Notes: generated by a model from the letters alone, not told the origin. 64,000 nucleotides of DNA from Lepus europaeus (GCF_033115175.1 NC_084840.1:81545179-81609178); one strand, 5' to 3'; numbered from the stretch's first letter, positions 48,700 to 60,398 are shown. Numbers and translations are program-made.

Positions 48700-48774
48700 T
48701 TGCCAAAGATATTTTCTAATATCTGGTTTGAGACTCCTGTGATCTTTTGCTGTGAGGTTTCCTTCCTTTACCTT

Positions 48775-49804
48775 CCTTCATATTGGTGACCGTGTTTCTG
48801 TGTTTCTGTATGTAACACATCTTTAAGCATCTTTTGCAGGGCTGGACGAGTGGCGACAAATTCTTTCAATTTCTGTTTGCTGTGAAAAGTCTTTATTTCA
48901 CCTTCATTCACAAATGAGAGCTTTGCAGGATATAATATTCTGGGCTGGCAATTTTTCTCTCTTAGTACCTGGGCTATATCTCGCCATTCTCTCCTGGCTT
49001 GTAGGGTTTCTGATGAGAAGTCAGCTGTAAGTCTAATTGGAGATCCTCTGAGAGTAATCTGGCGTTTCTCTCTTGCACATTTTAGGATCTTTTTTTGTGT
49101 TTCACTGTGGTGAGTTTGATTACGACGTGTCGTGGTGAGGATCTCTATTGATCATGTTTATTAGGGGTTCTGTGAGCTTCCTGTACTAGGATGCCTCTGT
49201 CATTCTCCAAACCTGGGAAATTTTCTGCTAGGATCTCACTAAAAAGGCCTTCTAATCCTTTCTCCCTTTCCATGCCTTCAGGATCTCCTAGAACCCGAAT
49301 GTTGGGTTTTTTAAGAGTATCCTGTAGATTCCTGACAGTATTTTTTAGATTTCTGATTTCTTCTTCTTTTCTTTGATTTGACTGTTTCCTTTCCTGTTCT
49401 CTGTCTTCTAAGTCCGATATTCTCTCTTCTGCTTCACCCATTCTGTTTTTAAGGCTCTCTAATGTGTTTGTCATTTGATCTATTGAGTTCTTCATTTCAT
49501 TGTGGTTTTTTGTCACTATCTCAGTTTCATGTTCTACTAGTTGTTTCATTTCATTTTGATTTCTCCTTAATATTTCATTTTCATGGGAGATATTTTCTAT
49601 CTTGTCCATTAAGGATTTCTGTAGTTCAAGAATTTGTTTTTGAGAACTTCTTAATGTTCTTATCATTTTTTTGAGATCTGCTTCTTGCATTTCCTCTATC
49701 TCTTCATCTTCATAATCTTGCATTGGGGTGTCTTGTTCATTTGGGGGCATCATAGTGTCTTCCTTGCTCTTGTTACCTCGGCTTCTGTGTTTGTTGTTTG
49801 GCAT
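48775..49804 (-). pseudogene. L1 ORF1 (RNA-binding coiled-coil protein), disabled
   Basis: ATG at 49804 opens a 219-codon frame: a charged N-terminus, a long heptad-rich coiled coil (e.g. MDKIENISHENEILRRNQNE), and the start of the RNA-recognition domain (NIRVLGDPEGMEREKG). A TAG at about 49145 ends it early. Shortly downstream a 1-base frameshift in an A-run moves the C-terminal domain to another frame, which is traceable to about 48775. In intact L1s this trimeric protein coats the RNA. Confidence 0.9.
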
Positions 49805-50326
49805 GTTGGAGATAATTTATGGTTTTTTTTTTTTTTTGACTCAGTTGGGAGTAGGTTGAGGGTAGTTGAAATCTTGCCTCTGTGAGTATTCGTTTGATCT
49901 ACCCCTGGGACCACACAAAGAGTTTATGCAGCCCTCAATGTGTTCTCGAGTTTTGCTGAAGTTACTGAGTTTGGCTGCGCTTTACATATGTAAAATCACG
50001 GTGCTCTTTGTTTTGCTTGGTGAGTGAAGGGAGAGGCCTCTGTTCCTCCCCCCCCCCCAATGTCTCGGGTTTCTGAGGTCTTACCCTCCTCCGTTGGTTC
50101 CCGCGCTGGCGAGATTCTGTGGCTCGTCTCCCGCCGCTCGGATCGTCTCCCTCGGTTGGTTTTCCACGCAGTGGGCTCCCTGTAGGTCGTCTGTGTCACA
50201 TCCACTGGATCCGGAAGCGTTTCCTCTGCAGTTTTTTTCTTGAGTCTTTTCCTGAGGCTGCACAGCCCCTGCCTGGCACCGCGCCTAGCACCCAAGGACC
50301 ACTGGAGTCCCCGCCGGCAGCTGGGC
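49805..50326 (-). promoter_or_regulatory. L1 5' UTR / internal promoter region
   Basis: 522 bases upstream of ORF1 in the element. The distal half (50080-50320) is CpG-rich, in strong contrast to the AT-rich surroundings, as expected for the internal promoter of a recently active L1. The short open frames there are by-products. Activity is unknown. Confidence 0.7.
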
Positions 50327-50340
50327 TCGATTTCTCTTTT

Positions 50341-50855
50341 GATTTCTTCTGTGACCCACTGTTATTCAGGAGCATGTTGTTCAGTCTCCATATGTTTGCA
50401 TATGCTCTAGAGATTCTAGAGTTGTTGATTTCTAGTTTCATTCCATTGTGGGCTGAAAAGATGTACAGTATGATTTTGATTATTCTGAATTTGCTGAGAC
50501 TTGCTTTATGGCCTAGCCTGTGGTCTATCCTAGAGAAAAATCCATGCACTGGTGAGAAGAATGTGTATTCTGCAATTGCAGGATGAGAAGTTCTGTAGAT
50601 ATCCATTAGACACATTTGTTCTATAGTATTGATTAACTGTTGTTTGCTTGATGATTTTCTGTCTAGTTGATCTGTCCATTGCTGAAAGCGGGGTATTGAA
50701 GATCCAATTACTATTGTATGGGAGTCTGTGTCTCATTTAGATTCATTAACATTTCTTTTAAATAGCTAGGTACCCTGTAATTAGGTGTGTATATATTTAT
50801 TGTAGGCACTTCTTCCTGTTGAATTGAACCCTTAATCATTGCCTAGTGCCCTTCT
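50341..50855 (-). mobile_element. Older L1 ORF2 5' fragment, antisense
   Basis: Begins directly at the target duplication of the full-length L1 (GATTTCTTCTGTGACCC) and runs in reverse through endonuclease sequence (TGAGACTTGCTTTATGGCC; the minus frame 50196-50615 includes FFSRIDHRLGHKASLSKF) to about 50855. Confidence 0.85.
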
Positions 50856-50924
50856 TCTGATTAAAAGCCCTAAATTGCTTACCCATTATGCCTCGATCTT
50901 CACTAATCCTAGGCAATCAAATAT

Positions 50925-52590
50925 CTATGTTTTGTGTCTAAAGATTTACTTGTTGGAAATTTCATGTAAACAGAATATTACACTATGTAGCCCTTAATGG
51001 CTAGCTTCTTTCATTAAGCATAAAAAGGATTCATCGGTGATGAAGCATCTATCAGTATTTATTTCTTTTATTGCCAAACAATTTTCTATAATATTATTTT
51101 TAAGAAGATTTATTTATTTGAGAAGCAGAGTTGAGGCAGAGAGAGGTCTTCTTCCACTGGTTCACTCCCCAAATGGCTGCAATGGCTGAAGCTGGAATGA
51201 TCCAGATTGAGGAGCTTCTTCTAGGTCTCCCACATGTGTGCAGGGTTCCAAATATTTGAGTCATCTTCCACTGCTTTCCCATGCCATTAGCAGAGAGCTG
51301 GATTGGAAGAGGGGTAGTGGGACACAAACTGGAGCCCATATGGGATGTTGGCACCTCAGGTCACAGTGCCATCCCCTACGAAAATCTAAAATACTATTCT
51401 AGTTGTATGGGTTAGCCTTTCATCAGCTGATGAACATTTAGATTAATTTCACATTCTGACCACTGTTAATCATGCTACTGTGATCGTTCATTTCCAAGTT
51501 ATTTTATAAACGCAAGCCTTTACTTCCTTGGCTGTGGATTTAAACAAAGACGGAGGGATTTTTTGGCCACTTTCTCTATCTCTCCAACTTTCTTCATGTT
51601 GTACTTCACAATTCTTAGTTTCTGCTCTTCTCTACACTGATGTATTCAGGTCGAGCTCCAGATTCTCTTTGTGTTATGTGGCTTTCTGTCACACTTTTGA
51701 CTGTTAGGAGCATTTCTCTTTCAAGTACTTGTCACATTGTGTGTACAGAACAACCTTTCCCTAGTTTAATATTGTTTTTATTTATCTCCACAAAAGATAA
51801 TCTTGTCTAAGGGGAGAATGTGCTATTAAGCTGCCTGAGTGGAGAGTATGTTATGTGCATCACTTATCTTTGTATAGATTGAAAATGTTTTAGCTGAATA
51901 GTTGCTGGGATAACATTAAGTACTCCATACCATATCACCTATTTCTTCTTTGAGAAATTTACATAAACATTATGATTAAATCTTTAGGATATAGCTTTCA
52001 TTCTAAATACATTCAAGCCATTGAATATGCAATTAAAAGCACTTAATCCTAGTGAAGAATAGAATGTGCATGCTTTACACATCAAGAGAAAGTAAAATCT
52101 AAGTCTAGGTCCCTTTATTATGTAGCAAGAAATGGGATTAATAGATTTATGTTCTTTACCAGTGGAAAAGCCACAGTTTTCCTTAGCAAGCCATGGAGCT
52201 CTGCTCTATTCTCAGAACACTGCAAAAGAAACCCAAGAATGATGTGATTTGGAAACTTGATTTAGCCATAGAGTCTGATGGGGTGCTATTTGCATTGTAT
52301 TTCATAATCATTGCCCACTCAATGGTACAGAGATAAGGTAATTTATCAATTATAAACTGAAAAAAGTATCACAAACTAATGAAATTAGTGAAAGGTTTAC
52401 AAAGAGCTGGGGATACATTCTGAGTTTCCTGCTCCAAGTTTGCTGCCATGCTGAATGGTTGAGTATAAAGAAGGATTCAGTCCAACTAGTATAGGAGATC
52501 ACTTACATTGCTATGTCTCTTGCCTAAAATGTGAAATTTTATTTGAACATGAACTCAACAACAATGCAAATATATACCTCTTATAAGATA
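50925..52590 (+). repeat. Left copy (A) of an ancient tandem duplication, first part
   Basis: Matches 61060-62560. The best blocks: 51928-51990 with 62050-62112 (shared ATAAACATTATGA / ATAAGCATTATGA) and 52223-52275 with 62354-62406 (GAAACTTGATTTAGCCATAG / GAAACTTGATTTAACCATAG). Order and spacing are kept, with an offset near 10.1 kb. Identity looks like roughly 65-75% by eye. The first 150 bases may instead reflect shared old L1 sequence. Confidence 0.75.
51090..51375 (-). mobile_element. CSINE, antisense, private to copy A
   Basis: TTTTTAAGAAGATTTATTTATTTGAG tail, core (CACTCCCCAAATGGCTGC), and diverged head CAGGTCACAGTGCCATCCCC. It is at a different point from the SINE in copy B, so it inserted after the duplication. 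Confidence 0.88.
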
Positions 52591-52597
52591 TACCCTT

Positions 52598-53852
52598 ATC
52601 TATTCTGAGTTGATTGTTGGGGTAAGGTGTAAGGTAGAGTTCTGGTTTCACACTTGTACACGTGTAGATCCAATTTTCCCATACCGTTTGTTGAAGAGTT
52701 TGTCATTTCTACGAGGAATGATTTTAGCTAATTTGTCAAAGATGACTTGTTTGTATCCATGTGTATTAACTTTTGAGGTCCCTAATCTGTTTCATTTTTC
52801 TACCTGTCTATTATTGTGCCAGCACCAGCCTTTTTTGATAATAACTGCCCTGTAATATGTCTTCCAATCCTGTATCATGATGCCTCCAGCTTTGTTTTTA
52901 TTTTGTGCAATTGGTTTAGCTATTTGGAGTTTTTTGGGATTCCACATGTGTTTTAGGTCATTTTTTTCTGGATATGAGAGAACACGTTTGTTATCTTGAT
53001 AGGGATCACATTGAATGTGTGAATTTCTTTGAGTAGCATGGACATTTTGATGGTATTCATTCTTCCAATTAGTGAATATGGGAGATTTTGTTCAATTTTT
53101 TGTGTCTTCTATTTCTTTCCTTAATGTTTTGTGAGTTTTACTGTACAGATGTTTTCTATCTTTGGTTAGTTGTACCCCAAGGCTGTTAAATTTTTGTAGC
53201 TCTTGTGAATGGGATTGATGGTAGAAGATCTTTGTATAGTCATGGCATTTTTTATACAAAGGCTGTTGATTTTTGTGTGTTGCTTTTCTATGGTGAAAGT
53301 GGGCATTCTTGTTCTTGTTCTAAATCTTAGTGGAAATTCTTTGGGTGTTGTTCCATTCAATATGTTGCTTGCCGTTGGTTTCTCATATACTGCCTTGTGT
53401 TGAGATATGTTTCTACTATACCCAGTTTGCTTAAGGTTTCTATGATGAAAAGTCATTGTATTTTATTAAATTCTTTATCTGTATCAAGATAAACCTAAGG
53501 ATTTTATTTATCCATTTGTTAACATAATATATCATGTTTATTGTGTTGTTTATGTTGAACCATCTCTGCATACCAAGGGTTAATCTTGCTTAGTATAGTT
53601 TAACAATCCTTTTAATGTGTTTTTGATTAGATTAGCTAGCATTTTGCTGAAGATTTTGGCATCTATGTTCATAAGGGATTTTGGTCTATAGTTCTCTTTC
53701 TTTGTGTGTGCTTTTTCTGGTTTTGGAATTAAGGTGATGCTGCCCTCCTAGGACTTTGGGATGATTGCATCCCTTTCAGTTGTTTTGAGCAATTTAAAAA
53801 GAATTGGGAATGGTTCTTCTTTAACTTTTGGTTAAATTCAGCAATGAAGCCA
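52598..53852 (-). mobile_element. Older L1 ORF2 fragment, antisense
   Basis: Reverse ORF2 text from the C-terminal half (GTAGATCCAATTTTCCC, ATAATAACTGCCCTGTAATATG) through the RT (GGAATTAAGGTGATGCTG). About 20-25% diverged from the full-length copy by eye. It splits copy A of the tandem duplication and is absent from copy B. Confidence 0.85.
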
Positions 53853-55332
53853 TCTGCCACCTACCAACCCTGCAGGTCAGACTCAAAGTCAGTGGGGTCC
53901 AGGAATTGATGTCTCCAGGAAATTCACCCAGTTGTATGTGAGCCACAGCAGCCTTTTCTTATAAAGATTACATTCTCTACCCCTGATAAATGCATTCACC
54001 ATATTCGTAAGGATCTTACTTGCTCTAGGTAGTATAAATAAATATTTTTAACTTTTTATAGACACACTTGAATTTATAACTTTAATGATTCTGCTAATAA
54101 GGTTTTAATTTAAATTTTGTAATCTGAAAGCAATATTTGAGTATGTTACATTTTGTATAACTCTTAATTCACTGGTAAACATTGGATTATTTACGCCTTT
54201 TGACTTCCATGTGTAATGCTGCTGTGGACACTGGTATACATCTGTCACTTGGAATCACTGTTAATATTTTCTAGACTATTTAATAGTTTCTAAAATTTAA
54301 TAGTTCTTATTTCCTAAGATGCTAAGAAGCAACTGGCTATTAAATTTGGAGTTCTGAATTTCTTTTGAAATCAAAAGTATACAGTAGGATTATGGGAAAT
54401 AATTACTATTGATTTTATGTTTTATTCCTTATCCAGAAGGATAGCAAGTAATTGCATTAACTTTTTTTCCTGCTGGGAATGTGTTTTCCTCTTTGGATGT
54501 TGAAAAGAAGGAGATATCAGAGAAAAGTGAAAAAAAAATGACCATTCTAGTATCACCTTATTGAGTAATAACTCTGCTCTGAACGCTAGAAGTTCAGGAA
54601 AACAAGTTCTCCTAGTTGATCTGTGTTCATCAGCCTTTACAAAAACTTACTTAAATGTAATAAAGATTCATGTGTAGTCCAAGATCCTACTTTACTGATA
54701 TTTATTGAGTACTATGTAACTATTTATCAAGACAGCAGGATTCTCTTGTGATTCATGTTGTCTCTTTAGCAGAAGTAATTGTGGATTGCATGGGTGCTCT
54801 AATATTGAGCAGTAAGACAGCTGATTCTACTAAGGGTTGAAAGCAAAATGGCTGCAGTACAATTGAACTGTACAGATACACATAATTAGAGATCTAGAAA
54901 TGTGGGTTGACTGGTCTTTCTCATGACTTAGAGAACTTTGAAAGATTATTTAACTAGACCTATAATAAAATAGTTCCCTATATATGACATGACATTATGT
55001 TGATATGTGTGGACTTCTGTGATTGAAAATGCCAGGAGGTATCCCTTTACACAGTTGTCATACAGAAATATGCTAAAAACGTAGACACTCAAAATTTGAT
55101 GCAGTTAATCTACATTTATAACTGTCCTTGTTCCCAATTCGTGATTTTCTCTAAATCCATGTAGAAAAGTTAATTCATAATCTATTAGAATCCTTAGTAA
55201 CTATAAATCAAAAGTTAAATAAGAAACAGCTTTCAACCAACACAATCAGTAGTTTCTAATTTTGCCAAAGGTTCTCTTCCCATGTATATCTCTACCAGAG
55301 AGTACCTTGAGTAAGATATTTCGTGGACACAA
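53853..55332. other. Intron sequence, unassigned
   Basis: About 1.5 kb without repeat signatures I can name. It should contain the copy A counterpart of exon 5. The only hint is 54425-54535 (GATGTTGAAAAGAAGG resembles GTGTTGAAAAGTCAAAAG), too weak to call. Confidence 0.4.
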
Positions 55333-55433
55333 TTTTGAAGTGAAGAATCTGCTTTGGGAAGTAGACCTAGCTCCAGTTGGCTATAATTGATGTAGTTGAA
55401 CATATCTGGAAACAATCTCAGAAGGCTTCCTTA
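55333..55433 (+). pseudogene. Decayed copy of exon 6
   Basis: Aligns along its length with exon 6 (63689-63782). TTTGAAGTGAAGAATCTGC matches CTTGAATGTGAAAATTCCAA, and GTTGAACATATCTGGAAACA matches ATTGAACATCTTCAGGAAAA. The following TCTCAGAAGGCT matches TCTCACAAGACT. The donor is destroyed (CTTAGGGTCAT against TTTAGTAAGTCCAT), no good acceptor precedes it, and frameshifting indels and an in-frame stop (TGA in AATTGATG) are present. It is therefore a dead exon left from the tandem duplication, lying inside the intron between exons 3 and 4. Confidence 0.75.
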
Positions 55434-55540
55434 GGGTCATATCTCTATAGAAGAGAGAACTATTAAAAAGAAAGCACAGAGAAACCATAATCTGGCCCTT
55501 GTGAAAGATTTGCCTTAGAAAAGCAAACAACACAAACTAT

Positions 55541-55690
55541 TCTGGTCAACATCCTATGAATGAACTTACCCCTAAGATGAGAAAACAACGTTTCACTCAA
55601 AGATATACTGATAAGAATCAACATAAAGTTCAAAATTTGAGTTGTCTACATTATGTGAATGTTATTGTGTGATTCAGTATGTCATCTGTG
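55541..55690 (+). repeat. Copy A of a block conserved after exon 6
   Basis: AACATCCTATGAATGAACTTACC, GAGAAAACAACGTTTCAC and AAGAATCAACATAAAGT align with 63908-64000 (AACATCCTTAGGGTGATGC, TAGAAAACAACATTAGTTTC, AAGAACCAACATAGCAAGT). In copy A the stretch stays open from 55555 to 55671 in one frame; in copy B it meets a stop. It may be a former exon. Confidence 0.6.
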
Positions 55691-56344
55691 AGTAGTGAAG
55701 AAGGAGATTAAAGATGAGCTTAATAAAGAGGAAACATTTCTAAGCAGTCTGATCTGAAGGCATGGTATTTAAGGAATAGTGAGAACATCTTTAAAGGATT
55801 TGAAAAAGGACTAAAATTTGAAGGCTTCTGCATTTGAAAGGGACATTGATATTAAATCGGAACCAAAAATAAAAGCTATACCAGCACAAATCAAATAATT
55901 TAATAATTTAAAATGCACCAAGTCTATGAATCAGTTATAGCTGAATATGGTCACATACAGAGCCAGGTAATTTAAAAAAGTGTGTGCTCAATAGCTCAGA
56001 AACATACTTTGTCTCCAGGGGGAAAAAAGATGGTCCTAGGCAATATTTTACTTAAAGACACTGTTCTACCAGTGAAATTTTAAGTTAGAAAATTGTTAGT
56101 GCTCATACATATAGACTCATAAAAAGGATTTTATACTCCTAAATATTAATTTTCATGCCTTTATCATGGCATATTTTAACTCTGATGATGTTGACAGAAA
56201 TGCTCATTCACAGAAGGCTTATTAGGAATTTAAACATTCAGTTTGCTGGGTTGCCTTGACAGTTCCCCCTACATGTCCTGATGAACTAAAGCATAGATTT
56301 TGCATCTGACAATACTTTTCCTTTGAGCTTTACATATCTATATA
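55691..56344. other. Intron sequence, unassigned
   Basis: AT-rich, no recognised repeat or exon. It ends in a short AT-alternating stretch (56333-56366) next to the SINE. Confidence 0.4.
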
Positions 56345-56690
56345 TGTATATATTTGCATATAGATATGTGATTTATTTGAAAGGCAGAGTTACAGAAAGG
56401 CAGAGGCAGAGAGATAGAGAGGAAGGAACCTCCATCCGCTGGATCACTCCACAAATGGCCTCAATGGCTGGAGCTGGGCCATTCCAAAGCCAAGAGCCAG
56501 GAGCCAGAAACTTCTCCCAGGTCCCCCATATGGGGACAGCAGCCCAAGGACTTGGACCATCTACCGCTTCCCCAGGCCATGGCAGAGAGCTGAGTCAGAA
56601 ATGGGGCAGCCAAGACATGAACTGCCACCTATATGAGATGTTGCCAATGCAACTGGTGGCTTTACCCACTATGCCACAGTGCTGGCCCCC
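56345..56690 (-). mobile_element. CSINE, antisense
   Basis: TGATTTATTTGAAAGGCAGAG tail, AGGCAGAGAGATAGAGAGG tract, core (GGCCTCAATGGCTGGAGCTG), and reversed head CACAGTGCTGGCCCCC. Confidence 0.9.
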
Positions 56691-56888
56691 TTTTTATGAT
56701 TTTAGATGGTGTAATTTTATTTTCATTCATGCCAATTTGTCTTAAACATGAAGATGTCTCAGTATCAATTGATGTGGGTCATTCTTCAATGGAATCTCCT
56801 AATAAATTCTGGACTTTGCAAAAATTTGGATTTTCTTACCAAATCCACTTTCATTTAGTCATTGATACTTTACATTTCATTTTGGACA

Positions 56889-57127
56889 TTTTTATTTTTC
56901 TTAAACTTTTATTTAATGAATATAAATTTCCAAAGTACAGCTTATGGATTGCAATGGCTTCCCCCCCCAACTTCGCTCCCACCCGCAACCCTCCCCCTCC
57001 CGCTCCCTCTCCCCTTCCATTCACATCAAGATTCATTTTCAATTCTCTTTATATACAGAAGATCAATTTAGCATATATTAAGTAAAGATTTCAACAGTTT
57101 GCCTCCACGTAGTAACACAAAGTGAAA
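56889..57127 (-). mobile_element. Short 5'-truncated L1 3' end, antisense
   Basis: About 240 bases: TTAAACTTTTATTTAATGAAT through the C-rich CCTCCCGCTCCCTCTCC tract to AGTAACACAAAGTGAAAC. This is the same subfamily as at 38573. The minus-strand frame over it is a by-product of the C-rich tract. Confidence 0.93.
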
Positions 57128-57377
57128 CAAATAATTTGCTTGTTTTCATTTCAACACTCCATTCCTGTTGTTTGTGTTTAACTTGTTCAGTACAAAGACT
57201 GTACTGTGACTCATAGATTAGGCATTGGATCTCCAGTTTCAGAGGTATATGAAACTCTCATGATTAATGACTAAGAGTTGTGTGAGAAAGCGAAGAGTGT
57301 TGCAGGAACTGATATCAGGAAGGAGTTTGAAGACCAGGTTTCCCTAGAGCAGTGTTGGGGATCATCCACTGTGTAAT

Positions 57378-57716
57378 CGTTGTTTTTAAAAATGTATTTA
57401 TTTATTTGAAAGAGCTACACAGAGAGAAAAGGAGAGGAGAGGGAGAGAGAGAGAGAGAGACCCTCCATCTGCTAGTTCAGTCTCCAGTTGGCTGCAAAAG
57501 CCAGAGCTGTGCCAATACAAAGCCAGGAGGTGGAGCTTCTTCTAGGTCTCCCACACATGTGCAGGGGCCCAAGGACTTGGGCCATCCTCACTGCTTTCCC
57601 AGGCCACAGCAGAGAGCTGGATCAGAAGGGGGTAGCCAGGACTTCAACCGGCATCCACATGGGATACTAGTACCACAGGCAGCAGCCCCACCCACCATGC
57701 CACAGTGCCAGCCCCT
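57378..57716 (-). mobile_element. CSINE, antisense
   Basis: TTTTTAAAAATGTATTTATTTATTTG tail, AGAGGAGAGGGAGAGAG tract, core (GGGCCCAAGGACTTGGGCC), and reversed head CACAGTGCCAGCCCC. Confidence 0.93.
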
Positions 57717-58637
57717 ACCTAATCATTTGATATGACCCTGCCAAGGCCACACACATGGGTCATGAAATTTGATACAAATATATCAAGCTAATTTTTGAGC
57801 TGATAACTTCACATGGTTCATGAATGATGCTATCAAGAACCAAATGTCTCTTGGGAGAGAAAGATTCCTATCCATAGCCTGGGGCCTTAAGGCCTTTAGA
57901 ATTTCACTCTTTTTCTGAGATAAGACTCTTTCAAAAGGCTTTGAGCATAGAATTGAGAATGAGTAGAACTCGAGTTATTAAATTTGCAAATGGAAACAAT
58001 TCAACACTAGATCCACACCAGTACATACTCAATGCTGTGGTACTTCAGTAGGTTGCTAAATGCCAATTGATCAGGAGAAACAATAAACTACATTTCTTGC
58101 TTAGGCAATGTAATACTGTTTGTGTAGGAATATAGCATTTTGTGTTACTTGAGCTCAGTAATCAACAGGAATGTCTAGACATGAAAAGAAGGGGGAATTG
58201 ATACATGGGATATTACTCAAAGCAGAGATACTCCTTGGCATTTGATAAGGTGATCCCCTGATAAACTCATTGTAAACAGGAAAATAACATGAGTAGAAAA
58301 TGCACTTAATACATCTAGCCTCAACATCCTAGCTTTGTAACACAGTACAGTATTAAGTGTTGGTCATTTCCATTGTGATTGTGTGGTTGTCTGGGAGCTG
58401 CAGTTCACTGCTGTTGCCCAGTACTCTGAGATGGTACAAAATGGCATATTGGTAGCTTAGGAAAAGATTTAAAGTGTGTATCCTATGGAATGTGTATCAC
58501 TTATGCGCCATCCTAAAGATAAAAAGTTATAAGCTACCACAAGTATGGGACTGATGTAGGTATCCTTGAATTTAGTATTATAGGCATTATATAAAAATAA
58601 GGTGATTTATAAAATAGTAACAGAAATACTCTAACAG
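57717..58637. other. Intron sequence before exon 4, unassigned
   Basis: About 920 bases of AT-rich sequence, no L1 or SINE signature, and no further exon with matching splice sites. Confidence 0.5.
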
Positions 58638-58769
58638 GTAGGTGTGAAACACCTTGGAAAACAAATTGACAAAACTCAGAAAAGAGAGTCTACCTCGGAG
58701 ACTTCGCTGGGATGTATATCACATGAAATAAATGATTTGAAGAATAAATTAGGTGAAATGCAAAGACAG
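58638..58769 (+). CDS. Internal exon 4 of the unrecognised gene
   Basis: The donor is perfect (CAG|GTAAGT, GT at 58770) and leaves phase 0. The acceptor is double: CTAACAG ends at 58637 and GTAG ends at 58641. The first gives phase 0 and fits the GC donor of exon 3. The second gives phase 1 and fits the GT donor at 40080. With the first, the exon is 132 bases, 44 codons, with readable pieces VKHLGKQIDKTQKRES and SHEINDLKNKLGEMQRQ. The last part has heptad spacing (I, L, L, M) and starts the coiled coil that continues in exons 5 and 6. The pyrimidine tract before the acceptor is poor. About 18.5 kb separates it from exon 3, mostly L1. Confidence 0.75.
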
Positions 58770-59465
58770 GTAAGTGTGATATTTAACATGTCAACAGGAA
58801 ACATTTAGCTGGATGAATAATGTCTTAGGAAACACGCTTCAGTAACCACAGAATTCTTTATTATTGCCCTTGCAAGTTTAGTACAATTGTGTCATTACAG
58901 TGTACTTTAAACTCTTTCAATCTACCCATTTTACTAATAATTACATTATTTTTAAAATATATGAAGCCTGTATAACAAATAAATTTAAAAATAATAATAT
59001 TTACCTTTTAGTAGATTGAGAATTGTACATCACTTTTCATGGATGTTAGAGACCTTTTTCTGTTAGATAACACCTTTTTGTTGTATCAGTTGCTGTGGTC
59101 AAACAGGGTAGATAAAATTAGAAGTTAAAATTTAGTATAGTTTTCCAAACAATTCTCTTCTTATTTTCACTTATATGAAAGGATACAAAACTTATGTGTT
59201 TAATTTCATGTGTTTAAAAGTAAATTCCACAAAAATTTAGTTATACTTTTCTGAAAATGCAAATATCTTGATTGGGTAATAATCTGAAGAAATATGCATT
59301 TTCTCCTTATATAGCATATGTTTATGAACACACATACTTATACATGTAAATGTTCAGATCATGTGTAGGATATAATCTGAAAATATAATTAAATCAATTT
59401 GATAATGTCTCACTGTGTTTTTAAAATTGATTTATTGAGATGCTATGGGTCTTCATGAAGTTCTT
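58770..59465. other. Intron sequence after exon 4, unassigned
   Basis: AT-rich, no repeat or exon recognised. It ends at the target duplication CATGAAGTTCTT of the next L1. Confidence 0.5.
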
Positions 59466-60398
59466 TTTTTTTCCTTTTTTTTAACTTTTATTTAGTAAAT
59501 AAAAATTTCCAAAGTACAGTTTATGGATTACAATGGCTTTTTCTCCCCCATAACTTCCCTCCCACCCGCACCCCTCCCATCTCCCACTCCCTCTCCCATT
59601 CCATTCACATCAAGATTCATTTTCAATTATCTGTATATACAGAAGATCAATTTAGTATATAGTAAGTAAAGATTTCATCAGTTTGCACCCACACAGAACA
59701 TAAAGTGTAAAATACTGTTTGAGTACTAATTATAGCATTACTTCACATTGGACAACACATTTAAGGACAGAGATCCTACAAGAGGAGTAAGTACACAGTG
59801 ACTTCTGTTGTTGACTTAACAATTTGACACTCTTGTTTATGGCATCAGTAATCTCCCTAGGCTCTAGTCATGAATTGCCAAGGCTATGGAAGCCTGTTGA
59901 GTTCACTGACTTCGATCTTATTTAGACAAGGTCATAGTCAAAGTGGAAGTTCTCTCCTCCCTTCAGAGAAAGGTACCTCCTTCTTTGATGGCCCCGTTCT
60001 TTCCACTGGAATCTCACTTGCAGAGATCTTTCATTTAGGTCCTATTTTTTTTTTCCCAGAGTGTCTTGGCTTTCCATGGCTAAAATACTGTCATGGGCTC
60101 TTCAGCCAGATCTGAATGCCTTAAGGGCTGATTCTGAGGCCAGAGTGCTGTTTAGGACATCTGCCATTCTATGAGTCTGCTGTGTATCCTGCTTCCCATG
60201 TTGGATCCTTCTCTCCCTTTTTAATTCTATCAGTTAGTATTAGCAGACACTAGTCTTGTTTGTGTGATCCCTTTGACTCTTAGACCTATCAGTATGATCA
60301 ATTGTGAACTAAAATTGATCACTTGGATTAGTGAGATGGCATTGGTACATGCCACCTTGATGGGATTGTATTGGAATCCCCTGGCAAATTTCTAACTC
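59466..60398 (-). mobile_element. 5'-truncated L1 3' UTR, antisense, with 12-bp target duplication
   Basis: TTTAACTTTTATTTAGTAAAT start, single-copy 3' UTR, ending GGCAAATTTCTAACTC. CATGAAGTTCTT at 59454-59465 and 60399-60410. The + strand frame 59870-60115 is a by-product. Confidence 0.96.

Larger units (their letters stand above)
43415..50326 (-). mobile_element. Full-length L1, antisense, with 14-bp target duplication
   Basis: 6912 bases bounded by TCGATTTCTCTTTT at 43401-43414 and 50327-50340. Order on the minus strand: 5' UTR (50326-49805, CpG-rich), ORF1 (from 49804), a short spacer, ORF2 (48699-44866) and a 3' UTR (44865-43415) with the terminal segment in duplicate. It is the most complete L1 in the window but has several disabling changes, so it cannot move by itself. 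Confidence 0.97.

Noticed and set aside
50080..50330. CpG-rich segment resembling a promoter island
   Set aside because: It lies inside the target duplication of the full-length L1 and is that element's 5' UTR, not the promoter of the + strand gene.
50925..51080. Start of the tandem duplication at 50925
   Set aside because: I do not rely on this part. It resembles widely shared old L1 3' sequence, so its match to 61060 could be ordinary repeat similarity. The duplication call rests on the blocks after 51500.
54425..54535. Relic of exon 5 in copy A
   Set aside because: Only GTTGAAAAG and a few scattered bases match exon 5. This is too little in AT-rich sequence to support a call.
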